This document shows positions 42,013 through 51,052 of a stretch of DNA of 57,110 bases, piece by piece; position 1 is the stretch's first letter; each line of letters opens with the position of its first letter. The notes below the pieces were generated by a model. The model ran no database searches and had not been told where the DNA came from. It worked only from the letters and a program-made list of their open reading frames with translations. Source of the DNA: Nostoc sp. FACHB-892. GTDB lineage: Bacteria > Cyanobacteriota > Cyanobacteriia > Cyanobacteriales > Nostocaceae. The stretch lies in the NCBI RefSeq assembly GCF_014698795.1, contig NZ_JACJTR010000039.1:1-57110 (forward strand), read 5' to 3'. The position numbers and the translations under genes are program-made.

Positions 42013-42755
42013 AAACTATTACCTTGTCTTAAGTTATCAGAATTATTATTCAAAGCAATTAATTTGTTAACTAATTCTTGAGAAATGGAAGACTTATTAG
42101 CAGCAGTAGAAATATCATCACCTGCTTGTAAATAACCAATTAACTTTTGCAATCTTTGATGTAGTTTATCTTGCTGATTCATCCATCCACTTTTTATAGC
42201 GACAACAATACCGCCTCGAATTTGGTTAATTGTTTGCTGTGTTTTAACTAATGATTGCAATTGAGGTTTCAGGGCTGTTTGTTCTCGTGCGACATCATTC
42301 TGGATCGTTACCTGACTATATTTAGGAGTGCCATTACTTGTTGCTAGTCGAAAACTGTAAGTCTTGCGTTCACCAGAGGATGACTGCGTAACTACTGTTA
42401 GTAGAGTTGCCGATGTTTGCGGTATTCCGGGAATGTTTACTTTCTTGATTCGCCGCAGATGAATCAGCCCAGCACCTCCTTTGGAGCAATTCTCACCCAG
42501 TCCCTCTAAGCACCCATCTGTGTCAAGCAGAATTTGCGATGGGTCGTCTAACCAGACTTTTTTGATAGTTTCGCCAATTTCATAGAAAGAAATTACTACA
42601 CCGTGACCATTCCAAACGTTGATAGTTTGTAAAATTGCACCTTGACCACTAGCTTGAGTTTGTTTGATGGTGCGAACGACTGGTGCGGCAATTGTGGATA
42701 GTGGTACACAAACAACTGCAATCGCCAATGGTATACCAATCAAAAACTTTTTCAT
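42009..42755 (-). CDS. VirB9/TraK-like periplasmic T4SS component
   Basis: A 248-residue protein with a signal peptide (FLIGIPLAIAVVCVPLSTIAAP). The beta-rich N-terminal part (NVWNGHGVVISFYEIGETIKKVW, then a Cys pair around CLEGLGENC) fits the TraK/VirB9 N-domain, and the C-terminal 90 residues are helical. In F-type order TraK precedes TraB; here it follows the VirB10 gene, overlapping by 4 bp. It would form the outer ring of the core complex with VirB10. Similarity is at the level of layout, so moderate confidence. Confidence 0.6.
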   Translation of the reverse strand: MKKFLIGIPLAIAVVCVPLSTIAAPVVRTIKQTQASGQGAILQTINVWNGHGVVISFYEIGETIKKVWLDDPSQILLDTDGCLEGLGENCSKGGAGLIHLRRIKKVNIPGIPQTSATLLTVVTQSSSGERKTYSFRLATSNGTPKYSQVTIQNDVAREQTALKPQLQSLVKTQQTINQIRGGIVVAIKSGWMNQQDKLHQRLQKLIGYLQAGDDISTAANKSSISQELVNKLIALNNNSDNLRQGNSL

Positions 42756-44284
42756 GGCAACTCCAGAGTGCGATTCACTAAAATCGTGATTTTAGTATCT
42801 TTGGGTATATACAAAATATTGGTTCGAGCAGCAATTTCTGGATTGGCAGTCTCGGTACGCTGACCCTGAATGTCACTCAGTTTCCCAAATGCACCCTCTA
42901 AGAATGCCCCCCCTATATCACGTCTAGATGATGAACTACTTGAGGTGTTGTAGCTATTGCTAGAAGAATTGATGATACTGGTGGTATCTGATTGGTTCAA
43001 GACCCCACCAATTTTACCTAAGCCGCTAAACAGACCCAACATTATATCGTTGGACACCTCCCCCCCTTTGTTTTGGTATTTCTTTGCAATCAAAGGTTTA
43101 GACCCATCTCCTAATACTGAAATTGCTCCTTCTGCAATTGGATATTCATTGTTGTCTTTAATGATGCTCGTGACTTGAATATTTGCATAGCCGCCATCTA
43201 CTGAAACTAACTCTACCGCTAATAAACTATCAGCAGCGATCGCTACTTCACCTTCATTGTCATGCAAATCTTGAGTCAGTTTAGCGACGAATCGTTTATT
43301 AGATGGAATTTGTCTTTGCTGACTTATAGGTGCTTGTTGCTGTTGTCCTATTACTGGGGTTATCAAAATCCCGTTCGCAAATTCACCTACTCTCAAGTAA
43401 CGAGTTTGCTTCCCGTCAAGTATTTGTCTTTCTTGGACTAGATATTTACCCGACTTAGCTTGAGTTTGGGCTTGCCACCTGGGGCGGATTTTTTCGATTG
43501 AGTCGGCTGAGTTTTGCAGTCTGGAAAGGAGAGGAGTATCATTCTCTACATTCTGAAAATCAGTTTGCTCATCAGATACACTTGGTTGATTTTGTGCCGG
43601 GTCTAATGAAGGGGTGGTGCTAGTTTCGGTGTATGCAATTTTGCCATAAGAACCGATGGTACGAAGTTTGTTGATTTGCTCAAGGGGATCTTGGGGCGTG
43701 AATGTCCGTGCTGCTATAGAGGGTCTTGGAGAAAAACTCGTGCGTGTTGGTGGCTGAGTGTAGGTTCTAATCTGTTGTGGTGCAGTCTGAGTTACGCGAC
43801 GTGGTTGTGTATTTTGAACCGGACGTGGCGCAGGTTGTGGAGATGGTGGGTTAGATGGCACAACCTTTTGGTCTACTGAAACTGGTACTGGCGCTAGTTG
43901 GTCTTTTTTATTTTTGTTAATGCGACCTAACTCATCTTCTTGATCCGACAGAGCGAGTTTTGCACGCGCATCACCGTCTCCATCATCACTTTGCCCCGCT
44001 TGTTCAGTGGTCGGTATTTCCTGCGTTTTCAGACCAATCTTTGGTGCTGGTGCAGGATTGAAAACACCATTGAGCATCAAAAATATCGCTAAAAATCCAA
44101 CTCCAAAAGGGACAGCAATTATTGCTAGTCTTGACCAAGGAGAAGTGACAATTGTGTGCTTAGTCGGTACTAATAAACTTTCCGGTTCTGGTGCTTTATT
44201 ACCATTAGTTTTATTAACATCATCTATTTTAAGCAAATCCTCTAAAGTCGATACAGACCCATTTTTATTATTCTCTTTACTCAT
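42752..44284 (-). CDS. virB10: VirB10/TrbI/TraB-like core complex protein
   Basis: A 510-residue bitopic protein. A short cytoplasmic N-terminus, one membrane segment (LAIIAVPFGVGFLAIFLML, about residues 51-70), a long Pro/Gln/Thr-rich periplasmic linker and a C-terminal beta-barrel domain (FVAKLTQDLHDNEGEVAIAADS onward). It ends in YIPKDTKITILVNRTLELP, a classic VirB10 ending. It spans the envelope and links inner-membrane ATPases to the outer ring. It overlaps both the VirB8-like and VirB9-like genes by 4 bp, so they are translationally coupled. Confidence 0.82.
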   Translation of the reverse strand: MSKENNKNGSVSTLEDLLKIDDVNKTNGNKAPEPESLLVPTKHTIVTSPWSRLAIIAVPFGVGFLAIFLMLNGVFNPAPAPKIGLKTQEIPTTEQAGQSDDGDGDARAKLALSDQEDELGRINKNKKDQLAPVPVSVDQKVVPSNPPSPQPAPRPVQNTQPRRVTQTAPQQIRTYTQPPTRTSFSPRPSIAARTFTPQDPLEQINKLRTIGSYGKIAYTETSTTPSLDPAQNQPSVSDEQTDFQNVENDTPLLSRLQNSADSIEKIRPRWQAQTQAKSGKYLVQERQILDGKQTRYLRVGEFANGILITPVIGQQQQAPISQQRQIPSNKRFVAKLTQDLHDNEGEVAIAADSLLAVELVSVDGGYANIQVTSIIKDNNEYPIAEGAISVLGDGSKPLIAKKYQNKGGEVSNDIMLGLFSGLGKIGGVLNQSDTTSIINSSSNSYNTSSSSSSRRDIGGAFLEGAFGKLSDIQGQRTETANPEIAARTNILYIPKDTKITILVNRTLELP

Positions 44285-45075
44285 TTTCTTTTGCCCAAAT
44301 CTAAATCGACAATTTCGGTAATTTCTAATCCGGCCTTCCTTGCCGAATAAATTTTCTTAGACAGTTCACTAGTATTAGCTGGGATATACTCTGGATTAGA
44401 AATTGATGAAAGTGTAATGGTTTTATTAAAAGTAATCCCTTTGCCCGAATTATCACTACGTTCAAAAGTTACCAGCGTCCCAATAAAATCTATTTCCCAT
44501 TGACCATCTCTAAGTTGCCGTGGCTGTGAAATAAATCTAGGGATTAAAGATACTTGCGTATCACCATTGAAGATGCTCGTGGGAGTAATTGAGGCTAATT
44601 TTTTCAAAAATGCGGTTCTAAATCCTCCATTCTCACTCAACGCAAAGGCAGCATCATAAGCTTTACTTGTGACTCGGCTATTAGATTTATTATTAATCTT
44701 GCCTACTTCTACCCCAGTATCTTGCTTAGTTATCGGCTCACCTTTTTCATTGAAAACTTGTACTATCCCATCCCAATTAAACATCTTAATAAAGGTATCA
44801 GAAATAAACTTTCTAATCACTTCATCAGAGCGTTTCTGAGGGTCTACTGCCTTAGCGTAAATCGTCTCACCTGATGATAATTGTACCAGGGCTAATTGCT
44901 TTTGATTTAGTATGCTGATTGCCCCATAATTGAGGAATTGCAACAATAGAGAAAACCCAGCCATTGAAAACCCAACTAAAGAGATTATTCCAACTCGTGT
45001 TGTCACATATTTGTTGTATCTGAGTAATTGTAATGGCTCTTTATTAGCAGGAGAGGCTTTTTTATGATTCAGCAT
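44281..45075 (-). CDS. VirB8/TraE-like inner-membrane T4SS protein
   Basis: A 264-residue protein with a single N-terminal membrane segment (VGIISLVGFSMAGFSLLLQFL) and a periplasmic domain typical of VirB8/TraE proteins (VIRKFISDTFIKMFNWDG, and IDFIGTLVTFERSDNSGKG near the end). Its position directly before the virB10 gene, with an ATGA overlap, supports the call. It would be part of the inner-membrane assembly platform. Confidence 0.68.
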   Translation of the reverse strand: MLNHKKASPANKEPLQLLRYNKYVTTRVGIISLVGFSMAGFSLLLQFLNYGAISILNQKQLALVQLSSGETIYAKAVDPQKRSDEVIRKFISDTFIKMFNWDGIVQVFNEKGEPITKQDTGVEVGKINNKSNSRVTSKAYDAAFALSENGGFRTAFLKKLASITPTSIFNGDTQVSLIPRFISQPRQLRDGQWEIDFIGTLVTFERSDNSGKGITFNKTITLSSISNPEYIPANTSELSKKIYSARKAGLEITEIVDLDLGKRK

Positions 45076-45080
45076 AGGCT

Positions 45081-46184
45081 TTATTTAGCTAATTTTCCGA
45101 CTAAACTACCACCTTTAGTAGCAACACCTTTAGCAACCTCAATGGCAATCCCACTGTAAGTTTCAGCAGCTTTATTGATTTGAATTAAAACAGAAATGCC
45201 ACCACCAGCTGCTAAACCTGTAGCTAAGAATGGCGCAATTATACCAATTGTAAATAGAAAGAACATTGGCTGATAAGATTTAGAATCAGCGACTAATTGC
45301 CCGGCGAAACCAACAATGATATTGAAGCAAAGTTTGCCAAAACCTATACTGAAATATCCTACTAACCAACTGTAGATTGATTTAGCTCCGTAAGGTAGCA
45401 GAGAACCACCAACAGCTATAGGCCCCAGCAGCGCTGTTACGAGCATAGTCAGTTCAATTCCCCATTGATAAGCCCCATTCATTCCGACTAGAATGATAGT
45501 AATTACGTCTGTTATCGCCGACCCAACAAAGGCATTAATGGGAGACATAATTACATCTGTAACTGTAGCTTTTCCTTGACCTACGTCCTTGTAAGAATCG
45601 ATAGCGCCATCAATCGCATCGATAAACCAAGAAAATACCCCATTATTTTTATTAAATTTATCGGGATATGTCTTCGTTAAATCTTCCTTCGCTTTTGTTA
45701 AACAGTTTATCTGCTCTTGTTGACTTAAGGATGAATTTTTGCACTTACTAACAGCTAGTCCGATAGCGCTACGTGCAGCTTCAGTGCCTAATGCACTTTC
45801 GTATGCTTTCTTAAGATCAGTTCCTGCCGCCGCTTTACTAAGAACTATATTGTTTACATTATTAATATAGTTTCTAATTCCTAATGTTGAATTTCCTAAA
45901 GCTTTTCCGTTATTAGATAGTAAAACAATTACTATTAACGGCCAAACAAAATCAGTATAAGCTCTTTGTTCTTCCCCCGCCATCATCCTTTTTGTCCATT
46001 CAACGACAAAGAAAGTTAGTGTTGCTATAGCGAATAAAGCACCAACGTCACAAACTGCCCAGTATACGCCTCCATCAAGAGTATTAACCCACAATTCGTC
46101 AAATCCTTTCGCTACTGAAGCTGAATTTTCTTTTGCTAAATCAGCTAAATCGCCACCATCTAGTTTGGCTAGTAAATAGTACAT
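45081..46184 (-). CDS. virB6: VirB6/TrbL-like polytopic T4SS protein
   Basis: A 367-residue membrane protein with five or more hydrophobic segments, including ALFAIATLTFFVVEW, DVITIILVGMNGAYQW, LTMLVTALLGPIAVGGSLL and FTIGIIAPFLATGLAAGGGISVLIQI. The central loop (about 105-200) is periplasmic-like with two Cys. This matches VirB6/TrbL proteins that form the inner-membrane channel base. The ATG at 46184 with AGGA nine bases upstream is preferred to the 27-codon longer frame. It lies 5 bp upstream of the VirB8-like gene. Confidence 0.75.
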   Translation of the reverse strand: MYYLLAKLDGGDLADLAKENSASVAKGFDELWVNTLDGGVYWAVCDVGALFAIATLTFFVVEWTKRMMAGEEQRAYTDFVWPLIVIVLLSNNGKALGNSTLGIRNYINNVNNIVLSKAAAGTDLKKAYESALGTEAARSAIGLAVSKCKNSSLSQQEQINCLTKAKEDLTKTYPDKFNKNNGVFSWFIDAIDGAIDSYKDVGQGKATVTDVIMSPINAFVGSAITDVITIILVGMNGAYQWGIELTMLVTALLGPIAVGGSLLPYGAKSIYSWLVGYFSIGFGKLCFNIIVGFAGQLVADSKSYQPMFFLFTIGIIAPFLATGLAAGGGISVLIQINKAAETYSGIAIEVAKGVATKGGSLVGKLAK

Positions 46185-46256
46185 AGTTAATATCCTTTTT
46201 TGACCAATATTTATCAACCACTCGTACAGAATTAATGCAGCAATTCTGACGCCTTG

Positions 46257-46277
46257 GCGGAGCAACTCCTGCTCCGC
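46257..46277. promoter_or_regulatory. GC-rich hairpin between the VirB5-like and VirB6 genes
   Basis: GCGGAGCA (46257-46264) pairs with TGCTCCGC (46270-46277) around a 5-base loop in a 124-bp gap inside the transfer operon. It may serve as an RNA processing or attenuation site, or be a small interspersed repeat. Confidence 0.4.
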
Positions 46278-46308
46278 TCCTGAGTTCTGAATTCTTCTTC
46301 ATAAACCT

Positions 46309-47019
46309 TTAGTCGTCAGCAGATGTCGCATTTAACCGTGCATTAAGTACGACTTCATGTACTAGAGACAATCTGCCATCTTCTTGGGAGTTCTCCTTTT
46401 GCCTTTGGGAATCAAGATGCTCCGCTACTTGCGTTAGCATCAAGTTAGAGTAAGCATTGTCCTGTCGGGCTAATAAAGAATCAGTACGCTGCTGTGCCAA
46501 CATTGACACAATTAAGCTGTTCTGAGACGCCATCGCTTTGAGAACATTCTGAGAAGCGTCCATATTCTGCGCCTCATCAGCAATACCTTTTGCAAGTTTA
46601 GTGATTTGTGCAGTAGTATCAATTTTTTCTTGAGTTTGCTGCTGTCCTTTTTTTCCAATCACGCTGGCAATCGAGCCAAGCGTCAATTCACGCTCTAGCT
46701 TCTGTGCTTTTTCTTGGGCGACAGGATAAGAATAATCATCCTTGAGCGTATTTTTCAATTGTTCAGCCGAAGCGATTGGGTCAGGCGCACCCAATTGTCC
46801 AATAGAACTATCAATTGCCGCATTAGCATTTTCTTTGATGTCACCCCAAGCACTGTTAATCTCATCGGATGCCCATGCTTGAATTTCCGAAACTTCTCCT
46901 TGAAGATCCGATACGATAGAACTAAAAAAATCGTTGATGCTGATGCCATAGCTAGGTGCAGCTATCAATAAACTGCCAACTGTAGCAGAAATTATTACCC
47001 CAATTGTTCGCTTTTTCAT
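46309..47019 (-). CDS. VirB5/TrbJ-like exported T4SS protein
   Basis: A 236-residue protein with a signal peptide (TIGVIISATVGSLLIAAPSYG) and a long helical body. The segment ASQNVLKAMASQNSLIVSMLAQQRTDSLLARQDNAYSNLM is typical in style of VirB5/TrbJ pilus-tip proteins. It sits between virB4 and virB6, the usual VirB5 position. Its ATG follows the virB4 stop immediately. Confidence 0.68.
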   Translation of the reverse strand: MKKRTIGVIISATVGSLLIAAPSYGISINDFFSSIVSDLQGEVSEIQAWASDEINSAWGDIKENANAAIDSSIGQLGAPDPIASAEQLKNTLKDDYSYPVAQEKAQKLERELTLGSIASVIGKKGQQQTQEKIDTTAQITKLAKGIADEAQNMDASQNVLKAMASQNSLIVSMLAQQRTDSLLARQDNAYSNLMLTQVAEHLDSQRQKENSQEDGRLSLVHEVVLNARLNATSADD

Positions 47020-49839
47020 TTAAGCTACCTGTCTTGTATGTGATTTTGAAAGTAAATTCTTCGCTAATTCTGATAACTCTTCCCCCCGAATCATTCTGAT
47101 ATAATCCTCACTAAATTTGATTAACCCAAGTAGAGGATTATCTTGATAGTGCTTGAGAAACAAACTGCGTAATTCTTGTTCGTTTGGATTATTAGCAACT
47201 GAGGCTAATAAACAGTAGGCAGGATAATAGCGACAGAATGTGAGTTTGCCGTTATCATCAAGCAACCATTGTGAGTAAATCCCCGACTTTTTTGGATAAA
47301 AAGCTTCTGTACTGTTGACCCTGATGATTTCGATAGGATATTTAAAGCGAACAATAAACGGGTCAACGGCTGATGATTGAATCCTGCCTACTAAACGTGT
47401 AGTGATATTGGCAAATATCTTCTGTGCAGATGCGCTCTGATATATAGTCTCTGGTTCTTGGGCAGAGATGATGACGCGGATACCAGACTTCGCACCATTG
47501 GCACACAATCGCCCAATCAGGTCAGCTATCGCATCGAATTGGAATAAAATTGGTGCTTCATCAAGGAAGAATATCGAAGCTTTTGATGATAATGCGCGAC
47601 GTAATGCAGCAGAGTATGCACTAAGAGCGAGTATGGCAGCATCAGCTTCACTCGATAAATTACGTAAAGCGAATACTAACAATTTGGCATTAGTTCTAAA
47701 ACTGGATGGGCGTGAGATGGATTGCCCGACCCTGGTACTCAACCAATAATTTATTCTCAGCCTGATTTGCTCTAAGGCTTCGGAAATCTCTTGACTCTTA
47801 CTAGCAATAGAATCTAATTGTATGAAAGCTGGAGAACAAAAATTATAAAAATCTTTGAGCGTCGGAGTTTCGCTCCAATATTGAGTCCCAAATCCAAAAT
47901 GTATTGCTGACTTGTAGCGTGATTTAATTTCATCATCATTAAAAAATGTTTTTAAAGCTAAAGCAATGATTGACTCAATATTGGTGGTAATCGTTGGGCT
48001 GACACCAATCATGCTCGTCCCCATCACCATTGTCATCAGCACTGATTTGAGAAATTCCTTAAAATCGTTCAATCGCTCATTTCTCAGTTCTGCATCCAGA
48101 GAGCGTAAATCAGGAAGTTCAAAAAGATTGTTTGATTCTTTGGAGATGTCAAAGTATGCCCCATCTTCACCCAGCAGATTGGTGTAGTCGGTGAAAGTGG
48201 ATGTCCCGTCTGGCTTGGGATAGTCTAGTGCCACTACCGGAATATCTTGTGCAAGTGCCGGGGTAAGAATACCTGCCACCAGCACAGATTTACCTGAACG
48301 AGTTGCGCCGAAGACTGCCAAATTCTTGTGGTTTTGGTACAAGTCTAAATGTACTGGTGTGCCTCCTTCTTCTGCAATTAACTCAAAGCCAGCGCGATCG
48401 CCTGTGGCAGTCCTGATCAATGGCATCAGCCCTGGTGCTTCCGAACTAAAATATGGCAGTCGGCGGTTAAAAGGCTTGGTTAACAACGGCTCCCAAACAA
48501 ATGGGCAACACTGCAACCATGTCTTCCAGGCGTATTCAATCTCCCGGTCAACTACCGCCGGACGCAAGAAATAGCTGGCAAGATATCGGCAAGCTTCGTC
48601 TAATTCCCGTGGGGTTGGGCGGTGGACGAGAAAAGCAACTGCGGTATGCACTACTACACTACCTTTATATATTGTCTTCTGCGCCTCTACCGCTTCTTCA
48701 ATATTCATCCCCGATTTGACATCAATATTTCCTTTCTCTGTAGATAAAGAAGTGCTGGTAATTGATTGCTTGGTAATCCGTTGAAGATTTGTTTTAGAGA
48801 TAGTTTGATTTGCCTTTGTTACCTGACAAATAATTTCTGTATCATAAATACTATCTCTAGAGATTAATTCCCATAGATATCGCAGTTGGGCTTGTTCGTC
48901 ATACCACCCCCCTGGCTTTTGGCTGAAGTTGAGCGCCCCAATATATTTATTTTGTAGTTTTACCCATTTTCTATCGAAAAATGGCACAGACTCCTCATTC
49001 TCTAACATCTGGTGGCGGATGTGAAAATCGCTCGTCTGAGTTTCTACTATTCCATCTATTGGGTCAATTTTTAATGGATTAGGGATTGCCGGAGGAGTAG
49101 AGCAATTAAGCTGTTGCCAAATTGTTGACCAAATTTCTTCAGCACTTAAAACCCTAATCCCCAACTTCATCTTGTTGCCCAGGATAGCTGACCACTGTAA
49201 AAATCCATCGTTAAATGAATTTTGCAGAATATTTTCAATTCTAGTATTGTTATGGGCGTGAATTTCACCTGTAAAGCGAAACCACCCCTTTTCTAATTTT
49301 CTAATAAGAGATTCTATAAAATCCTTAGACCGTTCATCGTCATCAATAACAGTGTAAGTACACCAGAGTCTCAAAAACTTATTCTTCCTAGCTCCACTTT
49401 GGGTTAGTTTTTTAGTCCTTAATCTTTCACTACGTATTAACAATTTTAATTGGTCAATCTGACAATTACTCTCTAGCTTGGACAGTTCTTCTTGTCGGTG
49501 ATAATCAGACGTAAAAGAACCTAAATGTATTGTTAAGTTTTCCCCTTCGGGAATTTCTTTTAGCCCCGCTTCTATCCCCTCAAAGATAGGCAGCATTTGC
49601 GATGATTCTAAATTCGGATGAATCCCTAAACAATCAAAGCAGAATTTAATTTGAATATTTTCACCTTTTTTAAGAATTAATGCGCCTACGCCCTGCCTAC
49701 CTCCTAAGTTGAGGTCGCAAATACCCGCTAAATGGATAATATCTTCAAAGGGAGTGAGCATTTTCACAACACTAACCTGCTCCTTTTCTAATGCGACTTT
49801 ACCTAATTTATCTTTAGCCTTATTAGAAGAATTTGGCAT
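47020..49839 (-). CDS. virB4: VirB4/TraC-family T4SS ATPase
   Basis: A 939-residue ATPase that powers pilus assembly and substrate transfer. Walker A is GATRSGKSVLVAG from residue 511, and Walker B is IFFLDEAPILF in the C-terminal half; ISAQEPETIYQS follows as the expected motif. The N-terminal 450 residues resemble the VirB4 CagE-like domain with DFHIRHQMLEN and a HRPTPRELDEACRYLASY stretch. The length is above the usual 800-850. It follows the VirB3-like gene, as is common for the pair. Confidence 0.9.
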   Translation of the reverse strand: MPNSSNKAKDKLGKVALEKEQVSVVKMLTPFEDIIHLAGICDLNLGGRQGVGALILKKGENIQIKFCFDCLGIHPNLESSQMLPIFEGIEAGLKEIPEGENLTIHLGSFTSDYHRQEELSKLESNCQIDQLKLLIRSERLRTKKLTQSGARKNKFLRLWCTYTVIDDDERSKDFIESLIRKLEKGWFRFTGEIHAHNNTRIENILQNSFNDGFLQWSAILGNKMKLGIRVLSAEEIWSTIWQQLNCSTPPAIPNPLKIDPIDGIVETQTSDFHIRHQMLENEESVPFFDRKWVKLQNKYIGALNFSQKPGGWYDEQAQLRYLWELISRDSIYDTEIICQVTKANQTISKTNLQRITKQSITSTSLSTEKGNIDVKSGMNIEEAVEAQKTIYKGSVVVHTAVAFLVHRPTPRELDEACRYLASYFLRPAVVDREIEYAWKTWLQCCPFVWEPLLTKPFNRRLPYFSSEAPGLMPLIRTATGDRAGFELIAEEGGTPVHLDLYQNHKNLAVFGATRSGKSVLVAGILTPALAQDIPVVALDYPKPDGTSTFTDYTNLLGEDGAYFDISKESNNLFELPDLRSLDAELRNERLNDFKEFLKSVLMTMVMGTSMIGVSPTITTNIESIIALALKTFFNDDEIKSRYKSAIHFGFGTQYWSETPTLKDFYNFCSPAFIQLDSIASKSQEISEALEQIRLRINYWLSTRVGQSISRPSSFRTNAKLLVFALRNLSSEADAAILALSAYSAALRRALSSKASIFFLDEAPILFQFDAIADLIGRLCANGAKSGIRVIISAQEPETIYQSASAQKIFANITTRLVGRIQSSAVDPFIVRFKYPIEIIRVNSTEAFYPKKSGIYSQWLLDDNGKLTFCRYYPAYCLLASVANNPNEQELRSLFLKHYQDNPLLGLIKFSEDYIRMIRGEELSELAKNLLSKSHTRQVA

Positions 49840-49860
49840 AACTTTATTAATAACTGAAAT

Positions 49861-50181
49861 TTAATTATCTTCAAAACTGCGAATTGCGAATTGCGAATTG
49901 CGAATTGGTTTATGTCTCATATATCCCCTACTAATCCGAGGGACGCTGACGAACTTACCGAAAAAGTCTTTATTTGTAGAAATTGTCCACCATGTTGCCC
50001 ATCCCCAAGCAATACTTAATCCTGTACCCAACCAACTTGTTTTCAGTAGATAATTGAACAGAAAAACATTGACTACTGCTATTAATGTCCAGGCAAATAT
50101 TTGATCGGCAGGGAATGGCCCTAGTCTTGGTCTTTCTCCTAAAATCCGATTTACTGTCCGAAAATCATGTTTATTTGACAT
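49861..50181 (-). CDS. VirB3/TraL-like small T4SS membrane protein
   Basis: A 106-residue protein with a conserved-looking N-terminus (FRTVNRILGERPRLGPFPADQ) and a hydrophobic hairpin (FAWTLIAVVNVFLFNYLL and GLSIAWGWATWWTI). That matches VirB3/TraL/TraC-associated proteins both in layout and in position just before virB4. The last dozen residues (NSQFAIRSFEDN) are encoded by an AATTGCG tandem repeat, so the original C-terminus has been altered by repeat insertion. Confidence 0.7.
   Translation of the reverse strand: MSNKHDFRTVNRILGERPRLGPFPADQIFAWTLIAVVNVFLFNYLLKTSWLGTGLSIAWGWATWWTISTNKDFFGKFVSVPRISRGYMRHKPIRNSQFAIRSFEDN
49879..49908. repeat. AATTGCG short tandem repeat inside a gene end
   Basis: Four heptamer units of GCGAATT type run through the 3' end of the VirB3-like gene and encode its terminal residues. 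A longer array of the same unit lies at 51409-51449. Confidence 0.8.
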
Positions 50182-50248
50182 ACTTATTGATTTAATAAAG
50201 AGTTATCAGCTATTAATCCAAATGCGTAATTATCAGGCACAAGACACG

Positions 50249-50423
50249 AATAAATCAGCCCAGCCCCTTCGGGGTTCAGCAGTCGCTCATGGGGGAAACC
50301 CCCAAGACCGCGCTGCTTCACCGTATCAATAATATTTTTGGCAAAACCGAGATATCTAGGCGAAACCGAGATATCTAGGCGCTTTCGCCTTCAAGGCGAA
50401 AGCGCCGGCTGGGCTGATTTATT
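50249..50423. repeat. 175-bp MITE-like element with 17-bp inverted ends
   Basis: AATAAATCAGCCCAGCC (50249-50265) and its exact complement (50407-50423) bound a non-coding unit between the VirB2-like and VirB3-like genes. Inside are several further stems: CCCCTTCGGGG, GGGGGAAACCCCC, and a nearly loopless 14-bp hairpin GGCGCTTTCGCCTT. A 20-bp direct repeat around CCGAGATATCTAGGCG also lies inside. No transposase or clear target duplication was seen. The unit would fold strongly in the transfer-operon mRNA. Confidence 0.7.
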
Positions 50424-50464
50424 TATTGGATCTCCCTCAATAACTGATAACCCATAAAGCTTTT

Positions 50465-51052
50465 TTACTGAACAATCAAACCAGTAATTAAATCTCCAAC
50501 GAAAACTGCCATAACTATGATTAATGGAGTTCTTGCTAGTGTCTGCCAATCTTCATCGTTCCGGGCAGATTGAATAATCTGAACTAGACTGATCCCAACA
50601 TATAATAGGAATAAAGCTCTCAATACATTGAAAAAAAGTTCGATAACTTCTGATGTTTGTCCATTGTTGGCATTCCCAAAAGTGGTGGTCATCCAAGTTT
50701 GAGCATTATTGAAAAACTGAGCATTAGCTGGAGCCGCCGCAAAATCAATTAGACAAATTACTGCTAACAGCGCAAACAACACAGCATAGAGATTAACTCC
50801 ATACTTTCGTTGTAGTTTATCGAAGTTAGTAAATAATGCTTGTGACTGTTTCGGCAAGGCAATCACGATGGCAGACGCAATCATAAATCCACCCATCAAT
50901 ATATTGTGGACGGACATCTCTGCTATCATCAACACACCAGTCACACCCATGAGTGTAAGTGTGCCTTTTTTCGCCCTGTCATTCTTCTCCTCAGGTAAAA
51001 GTGTTCCTGTTGCTGAAGCTGCAAAATCTGTGTATCCGTAATCAGTACGCAT
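50465..51052 (-). CDS. VirB2/TrbC-like prepilin with long leader
   Basis: A 195-residue protein. A signal-peptidase-like site AAAPANA ends at residue 111, and the remaining 84 residues (from QFFNNAQTW) have two hydrophobic segments (about 137-160 and 176-194) separated by a charged loop (SARNDEDWQ). That is the standard layout of a mature VirB2 pilin. The first 110 residues are unusual, with extra hydrophobic helices at about 35-66 and 88-104, much longer than typical leaders. AGGAG precedes the start. It is the first gene of the T4SS operon. Confidence 0.62.
   Translation of the reverse strand: MRTDYGYTDFAASATGTLLPEEKNDRAKKGTLTLMGVTGVLMIAEMSVHNILMGGFMIASAIVIALPKQSQALFTNFDKLQRKYGVNLYAVLFALLAVICLIDFAAAPANAQFFNNAQTWMTTTFGNANNGQTSEVIELFFNVLRALFLLYVGISLVQIIQSARNDEDWQTLARTPLIIVMAVFVGDLITGLIVQ

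Noticed and set aside
46185..46265. 27-residue extension of VirB6
   Set aside because: A proper AGGA site lies before the internal ATG at 46184, and the extension crosses a hairpin.
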